Shown: positions 33,901-45,460 of the stretch, piece by piece
Layout of the letters: the number at the start of each line of letters is the position of its first letter
Numbering within the stretch: position 1 is the first letter of the stretch
Assembly: GCA_034008185.1 (NCBI GenBank)
Contig: CM067083.1
Location: forward strand, 372,001-436,000
Source: Gorsachius magnificus
Lineage: Eukaryota; Chordata; Aves; Pelecaniformes; Ardeidae
Direction of reading: 5' to 3'
Length of the DNA: 64,000 bases
Notes under the pieces: generated by a model
The model's input: only the letters and a program-made list of their open reading frames with translations
What the model was told of the DNA's origin: nothing
The model's database searches: none
Made by a program: the position numbers and the translations under genes

Positions 33901-36345
33901 TTGTGTTTCATTGTTGGAGTGCATTTTTAAAAAAAAAAACCAACAGCAGCACAGCGCTGCTGTAGGAAGAAATGTTTGAGCTTGGCATTGCTGTAAGGTC
34001 TGTTGGGTTTATCCTATTAGCTGCTGACGTTCCTGTCTAGTTATTTTGGTTGATTAGGTACATTACAAGTAGCTTCTCTCTGTGTTCTTTTTACCATTTT
34101 ATTAATTTTATTTAAAAGCCACATTTCAGCAAAAATATCACTAATATTTTTTCCTCCGTTGCTTTTCTAGAAAGTTGCAACTCTCTGCGTGTGCAAAAAA
34201 GGGCCCGTCGGGGTTCTTGCTGCAGAGTTCACAAACCCAAGGAATGTGGATGCCGAGGTTAGGGCCTTAGGCACAGTATCCTCAACGCCTGTCTGGGGTA
34301 CCGCGAGGTCTCCGCCAGTGTCAGCGCTTGCAGAACAACATCAGATGCTATAGTTGGGGCGTACCCATTTAGTATGTTATAAAAAACAGTCCAAGTTTTG
34401 TTGTAAGCAGTGGGGCATGCCTTTAATAATTGGCATTGGTTCTTCTCCTTTCTTAAAATCTCTTCCAGTGATGCACATTTTCCATGAAATATAGATGGGG
34501 TTTTTTCAGTTTCTGAAGTGTGGAAGTGTTATATTTTCATTTATGATCAAATCCCCTTTTACTGGAAAGTCCTGCTCTAAGAAGTGCTTTAACCACGTTA
34601 AAAAGCACTGGCTTTGGATTAGATTGTTAGGCTTGTTTGTAGAGACTTGTAGATGGCTTCTGTAACAGGAGTTTGGCCAGCATTGCAGTGGCTCTGAGGC
34701 TTAGCCCTGGCTAGTCCAGTCGTTCCTTGGTGCAGGGCTGCCTGCGAGGCTGTGGGCAGGTGCTAGGTTTCACACATTTGATGTCGTTAAGCAGCCACCA
34801 TGGGCTAGTGTACTTTTTAAGACAGCTTCTGGAATTTTCTTGGTGAAGTCCAGTCCCTGAGATGAAGCTGGCTCACCACTGGATGTCATCATTGCACTGT
34901 GATGAACTGCAACTGGGAGAACATTTATCTGGCAGTAAAAAATCATGTTGCCTGACCAAAGACAACATTTAATTTTGCCACGTTTTAAATTATTTGCTAT
35001 ACACTGGTGACAGTTTGCAAGTAAATGATCCATAATCCTTCTGTAAGGCATAGGACAGCACGCGAGGCTATGCTGAAATCTCGGCTGTGGGTCTCCACCA
35101 TTGCAAAGACATGGTGTAGAAGATCTCTTGGGGATCTCAATGTGCCATCTACTTCTTGAGAAGGCCAATGTCATTACCATAGCTTTAAAACAAAATACTT
35201 ATTCTTCATATATTGAGTTACTCTGCCAACTAATATATGGAAAATATATTTCTACTCTAATTTCATAGGAGGAATTTAGAGGACTTAATTTTATTAACAC
35301 TCTGTCTCCTATTTGTAATAGAGGCAAACCTGTGAGAAGTCTTAGATTGCTTCCTGCCGAAGGGACACAGCAGAAATGTATAGAACTGTCTGAAAAATAA
35401 CAAAAGTAGCTCCATTTTCTATTTGTCTGTCTTTATGAATCCGCAGTTATGTGTTCTGTGAAATGTGACTGTATACAGCCCAAAGCAATAAGAAAAATGC
35501 AAAGTGTGTTGTACTGCAAGATGAGAAGTATTCTCCTGTCTTTCATCAGAGATTTGAAAACTAAAAATAGTTCAGGGCAGAAAAAAAATTGTCAAATGCA
35601 ATATTCTCTCTTGACCCTTTCTTGCGTATTCATTTTGAGAATATCTGTTAGCTAGTGAGGCCTAGAGACACAAATTAAAAAAAAATACACGGAGTTCATT
35701 GTCTTAACCGGTGTATGCATTAAGAATGGAAGCTGAGAAGCTAGTAATTAAAAACTTGATGGTAATATATTGATCTTGGTGGCATTGAGATACCAGCTTA
35801 CTCATTTGACAGCCTGGCTTTCAGCGTAGCTTCGCTCTGTTAAACTCTATCATTTTGGAAGAGAGTTTTCAATTAAGCACACAATGACACTCAAGATAGA
35901 AGTTCCTAATTAATTTACCAGTAAAACCATTTCTATAAATAAAACAGCGAAGGTAAAAACTGCTCTAGAAGGTACAAAAATGGCCCTAAAGTTATGTAAA
36001 GGTATGTTCCCCAGGTGTTAGCTAAATGGTAGTAAATTATAGAAGAGGCAGTGTTTTCTCCTCTCTTACCAGGACTCCATAGCATCCTTTCCAGAAGCCA
36101 GACCATTAGGCTTTGCTGATTTTCTGGGACCTATTGCACATGCATGTATTTCAACATTTTACTACCATTTATGGACTGCCTTACCTTGTGTGTGCACTGA
36201 AAAATCAGAGTATTAGTCGTGTCAGTGAGTAAGTGTTGTGTGAACGCAAGGTGGTGCATTACTGATGGTTTGATGTTTCTTAGTGGACTTTTGCTGGGGT
36301 TTTTTAATGCATTTCTATGTCATTTTACGTATTTTTTTTTTACAG

Positions 36346-36473
36346 TTGAGTTATTCCTTGAACCACATAAATCGAAAGCTGGTATTGGAATCTAAAGCGT
36401 CTATCAACACTAGAATTGTGGTGGTTGGTGCATCTGATGTTGGAATCTCTTTTCTGGAAGCACTTATTTTTTG
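36346..36473 (+). CDS. CFAP61: CFAP61 exon i (first dinucleotide-binding motif)
   Basis: This 128-nt exon enters in phase 0 after tttttacag and leaves in phase 2 at tttg|gtatgt. It encodes LSYSLNHINRKLVLESKASI then NTRIVVVGASDVGISFLEAL and IF. Human has MSYALNHTNRKLTLEPKIT, then NARIIVVGASSVGISFLETLVF. The strand-loop-helix RIVVVGASDVGISFLEAL is the N-terminal Rossmann unit of FAD/NAD(P)-binding oxidoreductases, with GASxxG in place of GxGxxG. It thus opens a flavoprotein-like domain. Enzyme activity is not established. The exon is isolated between two introns of about 15 kb. Confidence 0.98.
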
Positions 36474-38769
36474 GTATGTTTTCAATTTTATTTCCTTTAT
36501 TGAGAAGAGTATGTTACCTTTTGTTTGAAGGGGCTTGCTTCCTCCATTTAGAAGCAAGCTTTGAGTCTGTACCCAAGCACTAGATGTTAAAGGTCCGAGT
36601 GCCTGCAGAAGTAAAGAGGTAGGTGCTTGCATCCTGGCTGACTCTGAAACTCAGAAGTGCTGATGAAGTTGCTTGTAGGTCCTCAAGGTGAAGGCACACT
36701 GAAAATGAGAATTACACGTACTTAAAATCTCTTTGACCGTTGTTCTTATACAAAAGTCCTGTAAGTGGAGGTCCCTATAGAAGTCCACGTGAGTCCTGTA
36801 AGTCCATAGCCCTTCCTGTGTGCTCCAGAGAAGTACTGATCTTTAAAGCTGATTGTGCCCAGTGGGATCACAGTCACTGCCTGAATCCCTCCCTTCTCTT
36901 ACCTCGTTGGGATGCTGTTTTCAGAGCTGTGTAGAAATGTACGATGGAAGCTTGTGGAGCTGTAATCTCAATGTGGTGCTTTTGATTCTGTAACACCTTT
37001 TGATACCTTTGATTCTGATGAGGCTTTTGATGTTTGGGACTGTTCAGGAACCAAAAAATTGTCATTTCTGGCCCTTCTGCCATTTTTGCTGTAGACCCTA
37101 GAGTGGATGGGGGAAAGGTCTAGCAGAGGACACTGCTCTCTGGCAGCCATAGCCTGTTTGGTGGCCCACCAAGAACGCAGGCCATCAGCATATTTCAATA
37201 ATTTTTCAGCAGTAAAAATGCAAATTGAATTGCTGTGGTTACCTTGGGTTATCCAAACTGGAGTAAATAAACTGTATAAACTGGTTGAGGAGGAGAATAA
37301 ATGTATGCAAATGTTTTTATACCTCCACTGTCTAAGCCAGAGTAAAGCTGAGGAGAAGTTTTGCTGTTTTACAGACTTCCCAAAGTTAGGACAGGGGTGC
37401 GCTCTCTCTGATATCTCGCTGCTTGCACCTTCTATGCCAGTGCCTCCTCCATACCACTTTCAGGGGGTTATCGGGAAGCCAGACCGTGTATGTGACGGTG
37501 CAATTCCTTTTATGCAATTGTTGTTTTCCTCATAGATTCAAAACATTTCCAGTACATATGTTTAAGGACTTGCAGAAGTGAATATAAAATTCAAATTCTG
37601 TATGCGATTGTTACAACAGAATGTTCACTGCAAAAACTAGGAGAGGCTGGCAGGGAACTGAAAATCTTGCCTGTTTTTTCAGTTAAGCCAAGAGTTTGTA
37701 TTTCTACAACAACCATTAATAGCATCACAAATTAAAATATCAATATGGCAAGAGAAGAAAATGTTGAAGTGCTTTCTGGGTGTTACATTGCTGGAGCAAC
37801 GAAGAAGAAATACCTGCTGCTTTCTCAAGTCCCTGATTTTCCTGTAGAGCATCCCCTCTTGGGGTAAAATCATTTTCCTCTCATCCTGCTGTTCTCAGCA
37901 CCTTTTAGGCTTTCAGTTCCACTCCAAATTCAGTTAAAAATATACTTTATAGAGCTATTAGCCACTTCCTTGTTATTCCTCCTGTGCTGTTTATTACGAT
38001 GCTTTCAGTATTCACTACTGCGAGGGAAAAACAAAGCATGTTTACGCTCCAGCCAGGTCTGTCAGCCAGAAGCCAAGTGGTTCTGTAGTGAACAGGACAT
38101 GCAGACAGTACTGGGTCTGCGGGGCGACCCTTTATAGGGATCCTCCTCCGAGATGCCTCCGAGGCTTTTCAGCCAGAAGGTCTGTTTGAACCATATTCCA
38201 GCAAAGAGCGCTTGCAGAACGTCTCTTCCTGTACGTAGGAGAGTGCTTGTCTTCAGCACTGCGCAAACGGAGGGCTCACAGTGAAGAGAAACTGAGTATT
38301 GCTCCGAGAACGCAAAAAGCCAGCAGCCAGCGCTTAGTGAAAAGATGTCACAGAATTTATATTAATATAGGTATAAATCTGAGGAAGAGGATTTCTTTAG
38401 ATTTTCACATCAGCAGCAGATAAAATCTTCTGATTCCATGTGAAGGCCTTTTAGTACCATTTAGTTTAATTTACTCATAATTTTCTAACATTCTTTGCAA
38501 AGGTTACATGCGCTAAAAATAGCTAGATTGAATCAATTTGTAAGCCCCTAATCCTTAAAAAGAGGAAGTAGTTTTCTCCTCATTATTCTTCATACTTAAT
38601 TATTTTACATTATCAGTCACCATGGCAACACACAGATGTAATTCACTTACCTACATAACAATTATTAGAACTAGATTTTACAAGTGTTTTCAACTTGTTT
38701 GAGACCGAAGAAATACATTTTTCATTGAACAGCGGAATAATGATGAGAATTACCTCTCCTGAGTGGAGA

Positions 38770-39490
38770 GCTGCCGCAGGCTGCCTCTCGCTCCCGTTGT
38801 GCTCCTGGGGAAGTTCAGTCTCCTCGCTCGTGCAGCGGCGCCGCGGAGCAGCCGCGGGCACCGCTCCGTACCCGCGCGGAGCGTGCTGCCAAGGGGACCG
38901 TGTGCTGTCAGCTGGTGCCTTACGAAGCGCCAGCTCCACTCTTCCGCTGGGGCTCGCTGCCTTGCGGCTGGAGTTTCTGGAAACAGAGATTGCCATGGAG
39001 GTCAGAGCACCGGTGCGCCCAAATTGGTGCCCGTTAGTTTCAAGGGGCAGCACAGAAATGCTGCAAATGAGCATATGGAACAACCTGCCAGTAGGGGAAG
39101 CTTCTCCCTAACGCTCGGGGTACTCTGAGCCCTGGAGAATTGGGCTTAATCTAAGGCTAGGTCAGTGGAGGTGATCTCATTATTCATGTTCACCATTCAA
39201 ATAAATATCTCCTGCTGATTTTTCTTCTTGGAGTGTAATCGCATGCAGACATGTGTTTTCAGCTATAGTGCTGCTTTTCTTCAGGGTGCGTATGCATGTT
39301 TTATTCGAGCAGCGGGCGAAGGAGGGAGGCGGCCGCGCTGGCGTAAGGCAGGCAGAGCCTGGCCTCCCTCGCCACGCGCCGCGGGCTCTCCCGAGGTGCA
39401 GGTGTGAAAGCGGCTCCGGAGGCGCGCGCCCCGGGTGTGCCACGCGTGCGGAGCTGCAGCGAGCTGGGCAGCGGAGCTGAGACGCTGTGG
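38770..39490. promoter_or_regulatory. Candidate intronic CpG island pair
   Basis: Two CpG-dense cores (38770-39000 and 39300-39490) flank an ordinary stretch. I count 24 CpG in 39301-39480. Downstream at 39678-39685 lies a TATA-like tataaatt, followed by ordinary sequence with only a very short open frame (atgctccccttgtga). The layout is compatible with a cryptic or alternative promoter, but no downstream exon supports this. It may equally be a GC-rich intronic patch. Confidence 0.35.
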
Positions 39491-39561
39491 AAGGGGGGGG
39501 TGAGTTGCATCATAAATCGCTGCAGTAATTAACTTCCCTGCAGGAGCGTGGCAAGCGGGGA

Positions 39562-39586
39562 AGGAATTGTGATTCCCACAATTCCT
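39562..39586. other. Perfect inverted repeat, 10-bp stem, 5-nt loop
   Basis: The arms aggaattgtg and cacaattcct enclose attcc. It lies about 70 bp after a CpG-dense core. A palindrome like this could be a dimeric transcription-factor site or a cruciform; it is too short for a microRNA precursor. Confidence 0.7.
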
Positions 39587-42500
39587 GCATGAGGCTCCTC
39601 CTGGGCAGTGCAATTATATGCTTCCCCTTGCACAAAGCCAGGACTTAGGTCACTCTCTAGCACTAAGGCAAGGCTTCTATAAATTGCAGCAGCATCAGAG
39701 CGTTTGTTAGAGCGGTGTAAACTCCGAGCAGTGCCCAGTCCTGAAGGAGAAGGAGCGACTGAACAAATGCTCCCCTTGTGAAAGAGCAGCTCAGCCCAGT
39801 GGCTCGGAGTCTCAGCGCTATTGTTCTCTGCCCTCCAAACTGTTAGTGCTGACGCGCTCCTGCCTCCCCTTTGTTGTAGGATGTGGGGAGAAAGCCCTTT
39901 CAGCGTCGGAGTGAGTCGAGTCAGAGAAACGCCAAAGAGGGGTTAAGCTAAATTACAAGTTTTATTTATTTTTAGTTTCCCTTGAGTGACTTGGTCTGGG
40001 GGGCAATTACAAGAAAGAGTTTTATCAGACATTCCAGTAAATATGTGCGTGCCCCCCACTTACATTTGCAGTACTATGAGCCACTAACACTGACAAATTA
40101 TGTCAATGACGTCCGATTTAAGACTAAAGGAAGTTTTTGAAACTTTTTTTGTCATCCCCACTGAGATCAAGTATGTGTATACTAAATTTATAAATTAAAA
40201 AACTGTTTTAAATATTCAACTTGCAAGTATTCAATGAAGATTGTATCTGAAAATTGTTTGCAAGTGTAAAGTCTGCTTCATGAGTACTGAACATCGGTAC
40301 CTATGAGAAAAGGTGTGATGGATTCAGTTCAAATACCAGCTCTTGGAGGTGAGGTTCGGCACGAGAAATACCAACTGCGATTAAATGATTTCTTTTTAAA
40401 AGTGTGAACAACTAGGATTGGGGATACTGCATGGCCTAGTCCTCAGTTAAACCAGTGTTCCCCTGGATGTATCTAAGCTACAGCCCAGCATTTTAATCTT
40501 TTTGTGTTCCCAAATACTGAGATGCTTTAGAAAATAACCTCATTGCTACATACAAATTTACCAGGAGGGCAGGGTTTTGTTTCTTCTTGTGTTCTTTGAT
40601 AATTTAAGAATGCTGGTCGTGACAGGGCCAAGAAGACACAAGTAAAAAGCCGGTATTTTCAGTTTGTTCTGGCGGATGGTTGGCGGCGCAGCACGCTAGC
40701 CAGCACGCCCTGACAGCAGGTGATTGAAGTTTGGCTGCAAGAATGCAGAGAGCTTGCTCACAGCAGTATCTTGTCGTCGGTTCCAGCGTAGTGAACCAAT
40801 TAGCTTTTTATCCACCTCTTTGCATATAGCTGTGGAAAGGTTATTGTCTTCCGATTATAGGGAAAACCCTTTTTAATCCATGATGTCGAAAACCTCCTTA
40901 ATCCAACCTCTGGTGTAAACAATGACTTATTCTCCATGGACGTCGGAAATACACATAATGTGCCACACAAAATAGCAATGAATGGTGGCAAGATCACAAT
41001 ATTCTGTATGAAAACGTTGTGAAATATATTTCCCTTTCCACGTGGGTGCATTAAAGTAATTATTGCATTGAAAAAGCAAATGGATTAAAGTGTATTTTTG
41101 TCAAAGCCCTGAACTTTTTTCTTAAAGCAGAATTAGCATCTAAGGCAGTGAATCTGTGAGGTTTTGTCTGCAGGACGGTGTCTCCCTTTGTGAGTTCAAG
41201 GGATCTGAGCTTGGAGATGGCAGGGATTTTTAAAACACGGTGTCTGAGAGAGCAGCTACAACTGCTGTTATCTGGCAGCACCGTATTACACAATATCCTG
41301 CACATCTGTCCTGTTTGGCAATAGTTAGCATAATGCTTGCTGTTTAATTAGGCTTTTTATCTTTGCATTTGTCTGAGAACATCTGAAGCCTTCCATGTTG
41401 CCTGTCACTAATTAGTTGACTAATTAAATAGTTAGTGCTTACTTGCTGATCACAGAGCTAACATGTACTGAATGGTGTAGTGATCTTCATTGTTTTATGC
41501 TATCTGTCTTTGCCACAGGGATTGATATACATGTGCTTCCTTTTGACTGCCTGTTTTTCATACCAAGGCAAATGCAGAACAATGTTGTAGTCGACCATGT
41601 GTTCAGTGTCACCGGGCCGGCGTCCTTCAGACATTGTTGCCTTCCATCATCTCTGGTGAATGGAGATCAAGTTGTGACAGAGATAAATAAGATAGGTCAT
41701 ATCTCGCCTTGTTGCGCAGTCAGGATCACAATGAGCGCTGTCAGTGCCTGATACCAGACATAAACGAGGGGAGAGGATATGGGTCGGGATCAGCCTTCCT
41801 AACAGCCATTTGACATGCCTCCGCCAAAAAATGATACTCAATTAGCATTGATATGGGGCGCTTTTATAGTTAGAGTCTAGCTTCAGAGACAGCTTTCACT
41901 CTTAAGATTATTTCAACTTTAAGTACTTGCCCTCTAACCGTACGCAAACATTTGTCTGAGCCCAAACTATTCCTTCACACTTTAAATTTGTAGGTATCTG
42001 TAGATTGTCTTTTGTTACTGTTTATTGATGGGTACTCATAGCTTCTCATTGCATGAGTGGCTTTCTCATAAAGGCCTGTTTCACGATTGAAATGAGTCAC
42101 AAGAGTTTTTCTGGAACTGCATTCCGCATTGATCATACCTCTCCCGGTGGCTAAGTATGACACTAGCACGGCTGTTTAGCAGCTCTGTACAGAGCTTGGT
42201 AACCTGACTACCTGAAGCATCTGGTACCCTCTGGTCCGAGCAGTTCCAAGCAAATAAAGCAGCACTCCAAGTGCAAACACTGCGTGTAGGCTTCCCAGCT
42301 CTCTGCTGAAGCAATGGAGGAGATGTACTTTCTCTTCTGTTCAGATTTATTTTGCTTTGTTTGAAGTTTGTTTCCCAGGGTTCTTGTGGGGGAGTTCTTC
42401 AAAGCAGTCTGTAAACTGCCCGTGGGTTGGTTTGGAAGCACAGAAGACTGTTCAGATACTGCAGAGGAGAAAAAATTAGCTGGCTGGTTAAGTTGTGATC

Positions 42501-44559
42501 CTTTCCTCTAGCGATCAGTGTCGATTTGATTCCTGTTACCTGGATATACGTATGTACTCGAACCGGGGCAGAGCGAGGGTTGTGACAAATGGAGATCACT
42601 GTTTGAAGGTGCTTGCTGGTTTTTTCTGAATGCTTGATGAGCTGAAATGTTAAGGTTCCTTTTCTGGATTGCTGGGATTACCCTCAGATCCCAGGAGGGG
42701 GATGAGTCTGAATGCAGTTTGAGATGAGAGGTGGGAGTACTTAAGATAGGTGAATCTTTGCTGCATGCTGTGCTGTCTGGGTTCCCCAGACTTCTGAGGC
42801 AGATGGGTTAGGTTAGATGGAGCTCCACAGCGCTGCGTGGTGGTGGGAACTGTACCACATCGTGGGGTGCAGTTTGTTTCGCCAGGCGTGCGGCGGTCAG
42901 CAGCATCTCTGCGTTAATCAGGCGCGATTTCAAGTTTGTGTGAGCTACAGGGCATGGGCCGTTTGGGAGGGAGCTGTTGGAGAAGAGTCGCGTTGCCCTG
43001 GTGAGGAGATGGGCATTGCACGGCTTTGTGGTGCTGCACCCCTCAGAGCTGTTTTACGTTAGGGGATGCAATATCAGCGAGGCAGCTGTGCTCATCGGGC
43101 TGCCAGGGCTGGAGGTGCTGCGAGGCCCAGATCCGCAGCTGCTACATGCAGATGTTTGAGATCAGGAATTTTGGCCCGGCTGGCTCCTCCACCAGCCATG
43201 TGCCTGTCTTTCCAGGGCTGCCAGCTTTCTGTCAAGAGGACATGGAGCTGGGGTGGTGCCTCAGGACATGCAACTTTCATGAGTATCTTCTCTCTCTGTG
43301 TGCTGCTCTTGTCAGGAGGAGTATGTATGGTCCTTGGCCATAAGCTAGGACAAAAGTGTTGGTACCGATCTCAAGCCCTTCAAATTCAAGGGAAGTCTAC
43401 CTTTTGACATCCGTGGGCTTTCCTAGGGCGCGTGCATTCTCATCTCTGTGAAGGCAGCATTGCCAAATCTGCACCAAGCACCATCACAGAGTCAAAACAT
43501 TAATCTCCTCTGCAATAATATAGAAAACTTGGGTCTGGTAAGTAGACAGCCATAAAAAACCGAAACCAAACCCAACCCTTAGTTTTAACACGGGTGATTG
43601 GCAAATAATATTAAAAATGTCCTGTTAACAGGCTGGAATTTGTACTGGATGTTACTCGCTGAAGCATTCACGCAGGAGCAGACAAAACAGGAAAATTTCA
43701 ACCACACTCTAGTTTTACTGCCCAATTGTTGGTATCTTTATTTGTGGAAAATGGTGTTGATGTCTCTCAACTGTGATTTTGAATCTGCCAGGTGATTAGA
43801 TTTAAACAGCTAGAGCCTGTAACTACCAAGGCCATCGTCAGATATCCCTCATTTTCTGTCTAGAAAAATAATTGCCCTGTCTTATGCTTCGAACAGGATG
43901 AAATGCTGAAACATTTATGGAATGGAAATTGAAATTTTAATAAGGAAATGCTCTCGCTGAAGCAGTGGTTGGATGGTACTTTGATTTGGTCAAATTCAAA
44001 GCCAAATTACATTTGGGATGGTAGTGCTGATCTTGTAACCTTTGTGGCTAGGGGTGTTCCCCGGTAGGTATGTGGATGTGCCCGATTCAGCTACGTGTTT
44101 TGTGGGGGCCCAGGAAACGGCTTTAGCTGTTGTTTAGCTTTTTCCTGTTCCGTCCCGTAACAATTCACTCTGTAAGGACTTGGCCACGCTGATTTTAATG
44201 AGCTGGATCCTGGAAGTACCACCGTTCTTGAGTGAATACTATAGTTTTTGAAAGAGCCTCCTAAGAAATCTGCAGCTGGGTTGTCAGATGAGTCGTAATT
44301 TGGTTTGTACTTTGCTACAGAAACTCAGCTGATGCTCGCAGTGTTTCTCAGTGCAGAATGTTAAGGCAGTTCACATTTGAAGTGATATTACGCTAAAGGA
44401 ATAAATAGGCAAATATGTAAGTAAGCAAGTGCTTAAGACTTTGTTTTAAGTTTGCTCTTAAATGCCGTACTCCAGTGTTTTTATGTTACTGGTGCTAATG
44501 GATGCACACGTTCCCAGCCTGGCGTACACCTTGCAAGTACGGGCAAGATGCGGAGTCAA

Positions 44560-45460
44560 AGAGACTTCTGAGAAGAAAGCTTAACGAGAGGTGGTTAAGG
44601 GAGAGAGAAGAGCTTAGTGGTAGAATTGCAAAGGTCAATATGGGTTGAGAAGCAAAGTGTGGGAAAGAATTAGTCTAACAAAGGCAAAAAGGCTCAACTG
44701 AATTACAGTAAAGAGCCACAATCACTAGGGAAGAATGGTGCAAAAAAGAATAGGGAAAGCTGAGTTGACGTGGGTTAGGAAAGCAAAACCAGTTGCTGGG
44801 AAATGAGGGGTGGTTAGGAGGGATAAAAGCAGTGACAGAAGGGTGCCTGAGTTGTTTTGGAAAATTGAGTTATGATCTGGATGGGAGTTTGAAAGAAGAC
44901 ACTGGAGAAAGACACGTCTGGTAATGTTCAGGGAGAAATCAAATCGTGGGGTGGTGCAAAGCTACCTTAAAAAAGGAGAAATTAATAAAAGAACTGAAAT
45001 GCAGCAGAGTCAGAGTTGCTTATGTTTTATTTATATTGTCTAGGAAAAGGGTCAGCACAGAGGCCGAAAGAGAGACAAGCATTGAAATTCCAAGCTGGAG
45101 GGGAACCTAGGACTAACCACTTAAAGGAGAAAAAGGGAGAGGATGTCCCCTAGCAGGAGAATCCAAATCAAGCTGGAGAGGAACAGCTTTTGAGATGGGG
45201 TGTTGAAGAAGGGTTGACTGCTACAGGGGAGGGACACCACATGAGCCAGGGTCTGAGGGGCTACAGGGTTTAGTGAGAGTGAAGAAGGAAGCCGAAAATA
45301 TTTGTTGAAGAAAAGGAGGTAAAGTGACGATTCTGGGGCAAAAGAAGCTTTGCAAGAATAAGCTTATCTCAAAGCTGGAAAGAGCCCCAGCTGTTGTAGT
45401 TCGTGATTGACGTCCTTACCCAGCTCAGGCAGATATAAACTGGCACCCAAGAAATATGGG
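44560..45460. repeat. Purine-rich strand-asymmetric block
   Basis: For about 900 bp the + strand is dominated by A and G (gagag, gaaag and ggagaa runs), unlike its neighbours. The bias could mark an old LINE sense strand, a triplex-prone tract or a transcription-associated skew. I could not recover a protein or match a family. Confidence 0.4.

Larger units (their letters stand above)
21361..36345 (+). other. CFAP61 intron, 15.0 kb
   Basis: This large intron runs from gtgggt to a T tract ending in tttacag. It contains a telomere-like CCCTAAA stretch at 26204-26242 and a CpG-dense patch at 30240-30960, with smaller GC-rich spots near 32290-32350 and 32930-33010. An AT-rich block near 33500-34180 is dense in homeodomain-like motifs. 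The open frames in the CpG patch (for example 30255-30938 minus, 30307-30903 plus) exist on both strands and result from GC-rich composition. No exon, known repeat body or RNA gene is recognised. Confidence 0.8.

Noticed and set aside
34770..35180. 136-codon minus-strand open frame
   Set aside because: The translation has a fair mix of residues but matches no family I recognise and has no nearby splice or promoter context. A processed pseudogene cannot be excluded without a search.
38695..39128. Overlapping 138-, 121- and 146-codon open frames
   Set aside because: They are composition-driven frames on both strands of a CpG-dense patch.
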